Assembly: GCA_030651815.1 (NCBI GenBank)
Contig: JAUSBW010000109.1
Location: 1 to 64,000, forward strand
DNA: 64,000 nucleotides
Reading direction: 5' to 3'
From: Methanoregula sp.
GTDB taxonomy: Archaea; Halobacteriota; Methanomicrobia; Methanomicrobiales; Methanospirillaceae
The notes beneath the pieces were generated by a model that was not told the origin of the DNA, ran no database searches, and worked only from the letters and a program-made list of their open reading frames with translations. This document shows, in pieces, positions 1-10,228 of this stretch. The first letter of the stretch is position 1, and every line of letters starts with the position of its first letter. A program made the position numbers and the translations under genes.

Positions 1-672
1 TGCGGGGGCTTCTGATTTCATACTCCCCATATAATATTGTTTTCTGAGTTATATATCTAAGCAATAATACATTTGAACAGAAGGAAATCTGCAACTTAAA
101 ATAATTCACCACTCAGTTTGAAGGGGGGATTGAAATATGCGATTTAAAGCGTTTTTGACCCTGCAATTTAGCGGGCTTACAGCAGCCCCTTTTTTAGGGA
201 GCGGGTAGTGTAGCACGGTCAAAGGGAAGGAAACCCCCTTTTTCCGGATTATGCCGGTAGTATGAGGTGAGAGCAGGAGATGCATCACATTTTTTTTAAG
301 AGTAAGAAATAGTCAGGCGTTTTGGGATCTTGACGAGAAAATCCTCTAAGACCTGACAGGATCGTCTGATGATACGATCTCTGATACACACCTGAGCCAG
401 CTTTGGATGACAGCAGTTATGCGATCAGCAATTATTTCCGTTTCAAGGCCGGCTCATTATCAGTAAGAAGTTTCTGTACGAGCGCAGAATCAAGGTATGC
501 CCGCACTTCAACAATCTGCCCGTGATCGAACCGGCAGATTCAGCAGCACCGGTTGCGGAACGACTCTCCGTTGAGAGCAGTGGAAAGGGCTTCGAGTTCA
601 ACTGTTGCGGTATGTCCGGAGACAAGGATATGGGTCACCCGCAGCTGCACTCCGTCTTTGAGCACCGTATTT

Positions 673-2140
673 ACCTAAGTTTTCCCTACTTTTTATACAC
701 TACGCCAATCGCTTTGAGAATATCGTTCTGTTTTGGTTCGAGTGGCACATGTACATCCCACTCAGTATTGCTGGTGCTCAGTGAAACTTTATAACCCGAT
801 TTGAGAGACGTGAGTGCATCGACAGCGGTAAACTCCGTTTTCCGAAGTTTATAATTCATATAGGCAAGTATCGCATATGCCAGATAGCAGATAGCGATAT
901 GTCCCTCGATATGATCTTGTAACCAGACACGAATCGGGCGCAGATTAAGGATTCCTTTAAGTTGTTTAAACGCCCGTTCAACAATCTCTTTATCATAATA
1001 ATGTTTGACAACTTTCGCAACGTCATAGGACGTGTTGTGATAGATAAGACAGTAGCCGGTATATGGGTCAACCGACTCTTTACCTTTTTCAAAAACATGT
1101 TCTTTCTTTACGAACTCTATCATCGGATTGTAGACAGCGATGAGGGTCCCTTCACGGAATGGAAATGACATTGCAAAAACACTACTATTTTTAAGAGTGA
1201 TTCTATGTTTGAGTGAAAATATTTCATCTCGGCAGATAGTTGACAGAATCTCATCAGCAATCGGTTTGCTTTTCTTCATTCCCGCGATAATTTTCAGTTT
1301 GAGCGTTATTGCAAGCTTGATGTTATCCTGGCTGGTCATACCCCGATCAACAATAACTCCGGTAAGATTCCGTGATTTCAGTTCTAACACCATATCTTTG
1401 AATATTGGGGCATTGTTGAGATTTCCATGATATTTTTTGTAAAATAGCGGGAAACCCTTTTCGAAACTTACAGCAAGTCCGATTTGAAGGAGTTTCCGAA
1501 CTTTGCCATCCTTATCCTTTCGTCGTTTGATGTCCTCGTGACTTCCTTCGAAGTAAGTGTCGGTGACATCGATCACTGCAACATCGCAGGACTTGTCACA
1601 TTTTTTAAAAATTTTGTAGAGGTTTTCATTGATTGCAGACATTTCTGTCTCATCAATGTCGCTCAATGATTCATACAGGGATTTTGTTGATACCTGTTCA
1701 ATACCAAGCGCCTCCGGTATCTCTGTGAATCGTAGCCACTCTTCAAGTTGGTTGATACTTCGTTTTTCAAGAATTTGCGAGTAGATTAATGCAAGCACAT
1801 GTTTGTTCGCAAGTGATGTGATGCCCAGTTCCCGCGCGATTGTGTCGATAGCCAGAACGTCAAAACTCCGTTTGACATTGTCAACTTTGATCTCGCTTGC
1901 GAGTACTCTTTTTTCTGCCTTGCCATCGATCTCCTTTCCCAAGTACTTGATGACACGCTGTTTAACTTTTCCATCAATTCGATAACTTTCCACTTCAGCA
2001 AGGTAAGTTCCGCTCGGTTTTTTGATTTTTCTGATAAATGTCATAAGTAATGTTTATATTATACACTACAAACATAAAAGATTTCCGGTTTGCATTGGGA
2101 GACATTCTTTGTAGTGTGAAAAATCAAGGAAAACTTAGGT
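673..2140 (-). mobile_element. IS1634-like insertion sequence
   Basis: Terminal inverted repeats acctaagttttccctactttttatacactac (left) and gtagtgtgaaaaatcaaggaaaacttaggt (right, inverse), flanked by 4-bp direct repeat attt (669-672, 2141-2144); encodes a full-length transposase. Confidence 0.9.
686..2044 (-). CDS. IS1634 family transposase (DDE)
   Basis: 452-aa ORF; composition and C-terminal YYDKEIVERAFKQLKGILNLRPIRVW..H.EGHI motif typical of IS1634/IS4-like transposases. Confidence 0.9.
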   Translation of the reverse strand: MTFIRKIKKPSGTYLAEVESYRIDGKVKQRVIKYLGKEIDGKAEKRVLASEIKVDNVKRSFDVLAIDTIARELGITSLANKHVLALIYSQILEKRSINQLEEWLRFTEIPEALGIEQVSTKSLYESLSDIDETEMSAINENLYKIFKKCDKSCDVAVIDVTDTYFEGSHEDIKRRKDKDGKVRKLLQIGLAVSFEKGFPLFYKKYHGNLNNAPIFKDMVLELKSRNLTGVIVDRGMTSQDNIKLAITLKLKIIAGMKKSKPIADEILSTICRDEIFSLKHRITLKNSSVFAMSFPFREGTLIAVYNPMIEFVKKEHVFEKGKESVDPYTGYCLIYHNTSYDVAKVVKHYYDKEIVERAFKQLKGILNLRPIRVWLQDHIEGHIAICYLAYAILAYMNYKLRKTEFTAVDALTSLKSGYKVSLSTSNTEWDVHVPLEPKQNDILKAIGVVYKK

Positions 2141-2344
2141 ATTTAACCTCTTGAACGTGTGGGCAATGAACTCCTGCTTGTCATGGCAGGTGCCGGTCAG
2201 CGGGTGGGTTCCCATGACAGTCCAGTCAACATCGTCAGCTACATGCTGGAAGAAGGCGTCTTGCGTTTCCAGATTCAAGCTAGGCGAAAAGTGCTGTTAC
2301 CTGTTCTTGTGTTACTGGTTTTATGATGATCACTTTTTAAAAAT

Positions 2345-2734
2345 TCAGAGAATTATCGTTTCTTCAAGACCATTGAAGTGCATATCGCCAGTCAGCACCT
2401 TCAGGTTGTGGATCCGGGCGGTTGCAAGGATCATGCAGTCCACGGCCCCCATACCATTACCCTTCTTCTTTTGTCCGGCCCTGATCGTGCCAGCCGCGAT
2501 GGCGATCTGCATATCGACCGGAATCACTTCAGCATGAGTGAGGATTGTAGCGATGAAAGAACCGGTTTTTTCTTCTCCGTATAGATCGTTGAAGCGGTAC
2601 TGGAGCTCGTACAGTGTCAGCACGGAGACTGCAAGCGGGGAATTCTGCTCAATGCATTCCAGTGCCTGCCGTCCCCATGGACTGTTCCGGAAGATCTCGA
2701 TCCAGGTATAGGTATCGATGAGGATGCCGGTCAC
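2345..2734 (-). CDS. vapC: PIN-domain toxin, VapC family
   Basis: ILIDTYTWIEIF start and AVDCMILATARIHNLKVLTGD motif; immediately downstream of a VapB-like gene. Confidence 0.85.
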   Translation of the reverse strand: MTGILIDTYTWIEIFRNSPWGRQALECIEQNSPLAVSVLTLYELQYRFNDLYGEEKTGSFIATILTHAEVIPVDMQIAIAAGTIRAGQKKKGNGMGAVDCMILATARIHNLKVLTGDMHFNGLEETIIL

Positions 2735-3037
2735 TTACGCATCCTCCTCTGCAACCTCACGGTCGTGGTCGCGGTAGATCGCTTCAATATCCAGATCGGG
2801 AAAAATGCCGAGCAGCGATCTGAGCGGTTTGACGGGGATGAGCTCGATGTGCCCTTTGGTTTCCCGGACCTCGAATCGGTTTGCGTTGTAATGGTCCCGG
2901 ATCTTTTTGGGAAGTACCATCCGGCCGGTTGCATCTACGGTGATGACCGTGCCGGTGTCCTGCAGGTATTCTGCCATCGGTTCGTGTACGCCAGTGTGCT
3001 TCCCAGTTTTTCCTGATAGCGATCGTTTCTGTTTCAT
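2735..3037 (-). CDS. vapB: AbrB/MazE-like antitoxin, VapB family
   Basis: TVITVDATGRMVLPKKIRDHYNANRFEVRETKGHIELIPV is an AbrB swapped-hairpin domain. Confidence 0.85.
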   Translation of the reverse strand: MKQKRSLSGKTGKHTGVHEPMAEYLQDTGTVITVDATGRMVLPKKIRDHYNANRFEVRETKGHIELIPVKPLRSLLGIFPDLDIEAIYRDHDREVAEEDA

Positions 3038-3244
3038 ATCAAAATCCCTTCCCGCGTATGAGGAAGTGTGGGTTTTTTGGAAAATAAAAGTTTTGGTAAA
3101 AATAATAAATGGTAAAAATTTATTATTGGAATTATCTTTTCAGGAAAAGGATGGCTCGGTGACCATACAGCCTCACGCACTTTCTCCACTTCCGGGTTAT
3201 CTTTTAATAGATTATCACAAAACTCTCTCTATAGTCTGAATACC

Positions 3245-4429
3245 ATGTCCCGCACTTCTGTTGAGGTCTCGATTGCACCCGATGTATTCCGGTGGCTGTG
3301 TGGTACTTCCGGATGGCCTGCGAATGACATTGCCAAACGCATTGAAGTTCCGGAAGAAGATGTGCGGAGCTGGTGCGAGGGAAAGAAAAAACCGGTTTTA
3401 CCGTTGACTAAAGTCGAGAAGCTCTCTGAAGCATTCAAACGACCCCTTGCGGCCTTCCTGCTTTCCAAACCCCCGGAAGAAATAAAAACACTTCCGGATT
3501 TCCGGAAACTTCCCGGTGCTCAGGGAGATTTTTCAAAAGAGACGCATCTTGCGATCCGGAAAGCCCGGAGATTGCAGAAAGTCCGCCGCGAGCTGATGGA
3601 GAATCTGGGTAGTGATGTGCATAATAAAATCAGAAATCGCACCACACAGGATAATCCAGAGAATGTCGCCAATGATGAAAGAGTAGATTTGCCTGTAGAG
3701 ATGGCTCATATCAGTACCAGCACACCAACAAAACTCTTCCAAATCTGGAGAGACTGGTTCGAACAGAAAAATATCACGGTACTCCAATTGAAGATGCCTG
3801 TTGAAGATGCACGTGGTTTTTCTCTCACAGATATCGAACCATATGTTATTGTTGTCAATGAATCAGATGCAATGAATGCAAAGATCTTCACACTCTTCCA
3901 TGAATATGGGCACATTCTCTTAAACGAATCCGCTGTATGCAACCGGGACAGTGATGAAATAGACAATAAAAAGATTAAAAGGATTGAATACTGGTGTAAC
4001 CGGTTTGCCGGAGCATTTTTGGTTCCAGAAGATTTTCTTAAAAAAGAGTTGGGTATTGAGACACTTCATAAGACAACTCATTATTCCAGAATAGCCGGGT
4101 CGATAGCGAACCGGTTGAAGATCAGCAAAGAGTCTGCCCTGATGCGATTGCTCACTCTTGACTATATCAGCCCATCAGAATTCAGAACCGAACGGGATAA
4201 AATCCGGGCGGATGCGGCGTTGAAGAAAGAACAGATTAAAGAAAAACAGAGGCAAAGTGCTAAAAAGGGCGGGCCTGCGATCTTTCTCGATCAAAAATGC
4301 CTTGATGAAAAAGGGCACCGTTTCGTTTCGCTTGTATTGAAGAATTCTGATCTTGGATATATCACCAGTAAAGACGCGCTCGATTATCTTGATGTTAAAC
4401 TGAGGCACCTGGAGAAACTGCGTGCCTGA
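3245..4429 (+). CDS. XRE-type HTH plus ImmA/IrrE-type metallopeptidase (COG2856-like)
   Basis: N-terminal HTH-like region; FTLFHEYGHILLNES (HExxH) and WCNRFAGAFLVP motifs. Confidence 0.9.
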   Translation: MSRTSVEVSIAPDVFRWLCGTSGWPANDIAKRIEVPEEDVRSWCEGKKKPVLPLTKVEKLSEAFKRPLAAFLLSKPPEEIKTLPDFRKLPGAQGDFSKETHLAIRKARRLQKVRRELMENLGSDVHNKIRNRTTQDNPENVANDERVDLPVEMAHISTSTPTKLFQIWRDWFEQKNITVLQLKMPVEDARGFSLTDIEPYVIVVNESDAMNAKIFTLFHEYGHILLNESAVCNRDSDEIDNKKIKRIEYWCNRFAGAFLVPEDFLKKELGIETLHKTTHYSRIAGSIANRLKISKESALMRLLTLDYISPSEFRTERDKIRADAALKKEQIKEKQRQSAKKGGPAIFLDQKCLDEKGHRFVSLVLKNSDLGYITSKDALDYLDVKLRHLEKLRA

Positions 4430-4443
4430 TTATGGGCGTCTGA

Positions 4444-5086
4444 ATGTCCAAAAATCTAAATCTATACATCATTGACACGTCGTCTCTTATTCAAATCAAA
4501 GATCATTATGATCGGCGCATTCTTCCGGGTATCTGGAAGGATCTTGAGCAACTGATTATTGACCAACGACTCATCGCACCTGAAGAAGTAAAAAATGAAA
4601 TCCTTTATGGTGACGACAGTTTGGTTCCATGGGTTCAGAAGCATGTACGGATGTTTTATCCCAACGGCGATTTGATAGGATTAACCCAAAGTGTAGTTTT
4701 GAAAGAATTTCCTCGACTGGCAAAGGAGGATTCTGAAAAACCCAATGCCGATCCGTTCGTGGTCGCACTTGCTTTGATGATTAGCCAGGGTCCACAACAA
4801 TCTCTCATCTCATTCAATCCAATTGTTGTATCTGATGAAAACAGGCTGGGTCACAACTAGAAAATGAGGTGGTTGCTTATAAAGTCCAGAAGAAAATATC
4901 CACAATTTGAGGTTATTTTATTGTGTTCATGAGGTTATGACCCAGCCTGAAAAGAGCGATTTTGTAAAAAATCCCAAACTCCCATTTTCCCAGATTAAGA
5001 AAATTCCTGATGTGTGCAGTCATTTCGAACTGAAGTGCATCAACCACCTGGAGATGTTCAAATCAGAGGAATTCAGGTTCCACTGA
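4444..5086 (+). pseudogene. DUF4411 (PIN-like) toxin gene split by a small MITE-like insertion
   Basis: YIIDTSSLIQIKDHY start typical of DUF4411. ORF stops at 4860 inside the insertion; excising 4842-4949 plus one TSD copy restores ...VVSDEKSDFVKNPKLPFSQIKKIPDVCSHFELKCINHLEMFKSEEFRFH*. Confidence 0.85.
4842..4949. mobile_element. MITE-like element, ~108 bp
   Basis: caggctgggtcacaac ... gttatgacccagcctg terminal inverted repeats (15/16), flanking aaaa direct repeat; excision restores an ORF. Confidence 0.8.
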
Positions 5087-5159
5087 TTTGATATTAACAA
5101 AATAGAACTGCGGTAAATTTTACCTGTCGGATTCAGATGAGGAATCACATTTGGTTATT

Positions 5160-5513
5160 TCATTGATCTTCATCAGATGATCTCTGCATCTCGTTATTTG
5201 CCGTATAAGGCTGGTCCTTCTCAGAGATACCTTTTGGGATGTCAGAGATTACACCGGGTGAACCGGGCAGCAGCCTCTCCTCCCATAGAATCTCGCGGAT
5301 GATTGCACGACCCGTATCTGATTTCAGATATTGGATAACAAACGCTTCGATATGGTCCTTTTTTTCGGATCTCTCTAACATTTGATGGATAGCTGATACA
5401 ACAACGTCAGAAATATCTTCATACTCTCCATTATCGACGAGAGCCCGCATTTTTTCAAATACCCTGGAAGAAATTCTGAAATTTAACTTTATTTTCGATT
5501 GTTCATCCCGCAT
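5160..5513 (-). CDS. Ribbon-helix-helix-like protein
   Basis: KIKLNFRISSRVFEKMRALVDNGEYEDISDVVVSAIHQMLE resembles an RHH N-terminus. Confidence 0.6.
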   Translation of the reverse strand: MRDEQSKIKLNFRISSRVFEKMRALVDNGEYEDISDVVVSAIHQMLERSEKKDHIEAFVIQYLKSDTGRAIIREILWEERLLPGSPGVISDIPKGISEKDQPYTANNEMQRSSDEDQ

Positions 5514-5590
5514 AATTCATTAAAAAATTACCACCCCAGCTAATGAAGTGATGTGTTACATATGGATGTGTTTGTGATACAATTATATAT

Positions 5591-7423
5591 TACGCAGTCC
5601 AAGATGGAATATCAGGGGAAACCCGCATTCCAGTTGAGTGGATTGCCGGCGTGATCGCTCTTGTGGAGTCAGAAGGGAGTATATGGCAGGTTAATCCCGC
5701 GGCGGAACGGCTCTTAATGCAGCCTGCAGAAAACCTTGCAGGCACAGCGCTCAGGTACCTGGTCGTATCAGGTCCGTCCACCGGGGTCGAACTAATCCGG
5801 AGCAGCGATGACCATGCTTTCATGAAGATACGTGCCGGAACTCTCGCATGACGGGGGACAGTGTACCTGGTATACCTCATGGACATTCCCCGACACAAGC
5901 TGGTAGAGAACGAGCTCCGGTATGCACAGGAGGAACTTGAACTGATGACGCAGGAGAGGGCCGCTGGCTATGTCCAGGTAAAACAGATGCTCCAGAGCGA
6001 GAAACGCGAGTGCGGGGGAACGGAAAACGCGGCTGGACGGGCAAACGAAAAGCTCCCGGACTATGTGGTTGTTCATGACGGCAGAACAACCCAGTTCGCA
6101 AATCATGCAAGCGCACGACTTACCGGCATACCCGGAAACGAGATGCCGGGAATGTCTATTGACTCCTTTATTGCGCCGGAAAGCAGAGCGGCAAGCGAAA
6201 TGGCTATCCGGAAACTACAGGCAGACCCTGCTGTTGTGCAGCCTCACGAGATCGTCATCCAGTCTCCTGACGGTGGGAGGTACAGCTGCATTATCAGAAG
6301 CGTGCCGGTACTGTTCCGGGGGAGCAGTGCAATTTTAAGTCTCCTCACTGATATCACCGAGCGCAAACAAATGGAAGATGCTCTGCGGAAGAGCGAAGAA
6401 AAATTCCGTTTACTGGTCGAGAACTGCCACGATATTATCTATACGCTCACCGCAGATGGAGTGTTTATTTTCGTTTCACCTGCATGGACAACGCTTCTGG
6501 GACACCCCGTAACACAGGTGACAGGACAATCATTCCGGCAATTTATCCATCCGGATGATATTCCCGGGTGCATGGTATTCCTTAAGTCTGTGATCGGGAC
6601 GGGACAACGACAAGAGGGTGTCGATTACCGCGTACAGCACACCGACGGGACATGGTATTGGCACACCTCAAGTGCTGTTCCTTTAAGGGATGAAGCCGGC
6701 ACGATCGTTGGTTTTTATGGTATCGCCCACGACATCACCAGGCGCAAACAGGTGGAGGGCGCTCTTCGCATGGCAAATAAAAAACTCAACCTGCTCTCCG
6801 GTATCACCCGGCATGATATCAGAAACCAGCTGATGGCATTGAATGCCTATATCCAGCTCAGCGAAGAGGCTGTGGATAATCCGGCTGAACTCCGGGAGTA
6901 TTTTGTCATGGAGCAGAGAATTACCGGTACTATCGCCCACCAGATCAGTTTTGCCAAGGATTACGAGACGATGGGGGTGAAATCCCCGTTCTGGCAGAAT
7001 GTGAATGTGCTTATCAGGAACACAGGGGCTGCACTCCCGATGCGGAATATCAGGCTTGACATCGGTTGCTCCGGTCTTGAGGTATTTGCCGATTCCCTGC
7101 TCGAAAAAGTGTTTTATAACCTCATCGACAACTCCCTGCGCTATGGCGGGAAGATCACGACCATCCGGTTCTCTGCTCTGGAACGCGATGGTAATGAGGT
7201 CATCGTGTGCGAGGACGATGGTGATGGGGTTCTTGCAGAGGAAAAGGAGAAGATTTTCGAACGAGGATTTGGGAAGAACACCGGGCTTGGCTTAACCCTC
7301 ACCCGCGAGATCCTCTCGATCACCGGCATCACCATTACTGAGACGGGCGAGCCGGGTAAGGGGGCACGGTTTGAGATGACGGTGGCGAAAGGGGCGTGGC
7401 GTATGGCAGGGAATGGTGCATGA
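5591..7423 (+). pseudogene. PAS-domain sensor histidine kinase, split by an in-frame TGA
   Basis: An open frame from 5591 with no convincing ATG reads through a PAS-like segment to TGA at 5849-5851, then continues in the same frame (5852-7423) through PAS domains and a HATPase domain. The 5861-7423 part may still be expressed. Confidence 0.65.
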
Positions 7424-9609
7424 CGGCAGCAGCAATCCGGGTTCTCTATGTCGATAACGAATTATCCCTCCTTGAAACCGGCAAGTTGTTCCTGGAGCGT
7501 TCCGGGGATTTCACCATAACGACCGCACTGAGCGCACCCGAAGCAATCCGGTTGCTTGAACTGGAGAGGTTCGATGCAATCATCTCCGATTACCAGATAC
7601 CGTGGATGGACGGCATCCAGTTCCTTGTTGAGGTGCGGACACGTTTTGGACAGATTCCGTTCATCCTGTTAACCGGCAGGGGCAGGGAAGAGGTGGTCAT
7701 CCAGGCGATCAACAGCGGAGCGGACTTCTATCTCCAGAAAGGCGACAATCCAAAAGCGCAGTTTGCCGAACTCTCGCACAAGATCAAGCAGGCTGTCTCC
7801 TGGAAAAAGGCGGAGGATGCGTTTAAGAAAAGCGAGGAGAAATACCGGCACTTAATCGAACACTCGGATGAGGCAATCGTCATTGCGCAGGACGGGATGC
7901 TGCAGCTTATCAATCATCGAATGGTCGAATTCACCGGGTATTCAGAGCAGGAACTTCTGTCCATACAGTTTTCTGCGGTTATCCACCCTGATGACCATGC
8001 CATGGTGGTGGAGTGGTACCAGAAACGAATAAATGTCGAAGAGTCCCCATCCCGCTATACCTTCCGGCTAAGTCCAAAGGATGGAAGCACCAGATGGATT
8101 GAGATCAGCGTCGCTGCGACAGACTGGGATGGACACCCGGCCACGCTGAATTTCTTAACCGACATCACTGAGCGCAAGTGGACGGAGGAGGCGCTGTTAT
8201 TATTTGGATACTCCGCCGGTCAACATCTTTCCATTCAAGAGATTGCTGCAAAAATCCATCCAGATGACCGAACTCTGGCGCATGAGGCCCTCACCCGGGT
8301 GATTGGGACCGGAGAGCCTTACACTATTGATATCTGGATTTACCGGAATGATACTGGCGAACTGCGATTCATTCATTCAAAGGGTCAGCTACTCAAAAGT
8401 GAACAGGGAGACTCGGCATCTGTTTTCGGAATAAACCTGGATGTTCCCGAGCAGAAACGTGCCGAAGAAGAACTCCGCGCCAATTTAAATGAACTGACCC
8501 GGCAGGTATCGGCCCTGCGGGAGAGCGATGAAAAGTACCGTGCAATTTACGATCAGTCACCTATTGCCATCGAACTCTATGATGCTACGGGCACACTGGC
8601 GCACGCCAACCCGGCGTGTCTGAACCTGTTTGGCATAGAGGATATACAGGCAATCCAAAATTTCTCTCTTTTTGCTGACCCGAATATCAACGATGAGCAG
8701 AAGGAGAAACTGCACCTGGGAGGGACTGTGCAATACCAGGGACCTTTTGATTTCGAAAAAGTAAAAACCCTGGACCTTTATCCCACCAGCCGGGAAGGGA
8801 TCATCTGGCTGGATGTGCTCATCACCCCACTGAGAAATAGTGCAGATTCAATCACAGGTTTCCTCGTGCAGATCCAGGATATCACCGAGCGCAAAATGAT
8901 GGAATATGAGATCCGGTCCCTGAACAGGGATCTCGAACAGCGGGTCGTCGAACGGACCAGCCAGCTGAATGCATCGCTTGAGGACAAGATCGTCCTGCTC
9001 CGGGAAGTCCACCACCGGGTCAGGAACAACTTCCAGATCATCATCTCCCTCTTAAACCTCCAGTCACAATCCATCGAGGACGAGAAGACACAGCAGGTGT
9101 TCAGGGAAAGCCAGAATCGTGTCCGGGCGATAGCACTTGTGCATGAAAAACTGTACCAGTCCACGGATATCGCAAAAATTGACTTTGACAATTATATCCG
9201 GTTTTTAGGAAACAGCCTGTTGCAGTTCTACGGCATGAAAGGAAAGGGTATCATTCTCAATACCCGGATTCAGGACATCCATGTCGATATCAATACCGCG
9301 ATTCCTATCGGGCTTATTGTCAATGAACTGGTCTCAAACTCCTTAAAATTTGCATTCCCCGACGGGGGGAGAGGAGAGATCTCCCTTGCGATCCAACGGG
9401 AGAACGCCATCCTCACCATCATGTATAAGGACAACGGGATCGGGATTCCTGCTGATCTGGACTGGCGCAATGCCAAATCGCTGGGACTCCGCCTGGTGAT
9501 CGCGCTCGTGGGACAACTGGACGGTACGATTGAACTGGACAGGACGATGAGGACCACGTTTACGATTGTCGTGAAGGAGAATGAGGGAGGCTTTCCCATA
9601 TCTCCATAG
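7420..9609 (+). CDS. Receiver-PAS-histidine kinase (HisKA_2/HATPase type)
   Basis: Receiver (VLYVDNELSLLETGK...ISDYQIPWMDGIQFL...LTGRG), several PAS repeats, LLREVHHRVRNNFQIIISLLNLQ and a HATPase domain. Confidence 0.9.
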   Translation: MTAAAIRVLYVDNELSLLETGKLFLERSGDFTITTALSAPEAIRLLELERFDAIISDYQIPWMDGIQFLVEVRTRFGQIPFILLTGRGREEVVIQAINSGADFYLQKGDNPKAQFAELSHKIKQAVSWKKAEDAFKKSEEKYRHLIEHSDEAIVIAQDGMLQLINHRMVEFTGYSEQELLSIQFSAVIHPDDHAMVVEWYQKRINVEESPSRYTFRLSPKDGSTRWIEISVAATDWDGHPATLNFLTDITERKWTEEALLLFGYSAGQHLSIQEIAAKIHPDDRTLAHEALTRVIGTGEPYTIDIWIYRNDTGELRFIHSKGQLLKSEQGDSASVFGINLDVPEQKRAEEELRANLNELTRQVSALRESDEKYRAIYDQSPIAIELYDATGTLAHANPACLNLFGIEDIQAIQNFSLFADPNINDEQKEKLHLGGTVQYQGPFDFEKVKTLDLYPTSREGIIWLDVLITPLRNSADSITGFLVQIQDITERKMMEYEIRSLNRDLEQRVVERTSQLNASLEDKIVLLREVHHRVRNNFQIIISLLNLQSQSIEDEKTQQVFRESQNRVRAIALVHEKLYQSTDIAKIDFDNYIRFLGNSLLQFYGMKGKGIILNTRIQDIHVDINTAIPIGLIVNELVSNSLKFAFPDGGRGEISLAIQRENAILTIMYKDNGIGIPADLDWRNAKSLGLRLVIALVGQLDGTIELDRTMRTTFTIVVKENEGGFPISP

Positions 9610-9988
9610 GTGAAATCCGGCACAGCCTTGAGATAGAAAACCTCGCAATCTTTGCCGATCCCCTGCTTGAAAAGGCGTTTCAGGGCCTCCTTGAAAGCTC
9701 GGTAGAGCACGGGGGCTATGTCGGCGAGATCCGAGTCTGGCACACAACCACACTTGACGGGGTCACCATCGTCTTTGAAGATGACGGTATAGGCATACCG
9801 CAGGAGAAGAAGGAACGGATCTTTTTACGCGGTGAGGGGGCCCGTGCCTCAGTACGGGGCCTCTTCCTGGTCCGGAAAATTTTCAATATCACCGGTACAC
9901 CATCCGGGAAAGCGGGGAACCGGGCAAAGGAGCACGGTTTGAGATGACGGTGCTGAATGGGGCATGCCGGTTTGCCGATGTGCAGTAA
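9610..9988 (+). pseudogene. HATPase domain remnant of a histidine kinase
   Basis: HSLEIENLAIFADPLLEKAFQGLLESSVEHGGYVGEIRVWHTTTLDGVTIVFEDDGIGIPQEKKERIFLRGEGA, then a shift to ...GEPGKGARFEMTVLNGACRFADVQ; no intact start. Confidence 0.75.
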
Positions 9989-10228
9989 AACCCAATAGCA
10001 GAATAACAATGATTGACTCGTTTACTTTTTGTCCGGGTAAACAAGGCTCTATCTTTCCCGTTGGGGGAAGCCTACGCGGCGAGGGGCGGAGCCCCGTTGA
10101 GCGTAACCTCTTCTGTAAATTTTCTCGCTGTATTTTGTCACACGCTTGAACGGCCGCCCGCGTCGCCCATCTTCGCCGTGCTCGCCCCCGCTCCGAGACC
10201 GGCTTACCTCGTTCAACTGCTTAAAATC

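Larger units (their letters stand above)
432..2333 (-). pseudogene. SnoaL/NTF2-like (ketosteroid isomerase-like) protein, interrupted by an IS1634-like element and further degraded
   Basis: Joining the minus-strand flanks across the IS and removing one TSD copy gives ...DAFFQHVADDVDWTVMGTHPLTGTCHDKQEFIAHTFKRLN-TVLKDGVQLRVTHILVSGHTATVELEALSTALNGESFRNRCC*ICRFDHGQIVEVRAYLDSALVQKLLTDNEP. Also has an N-terminal TAG, a frameshift and an internal TGA. Confidence 0.85.
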
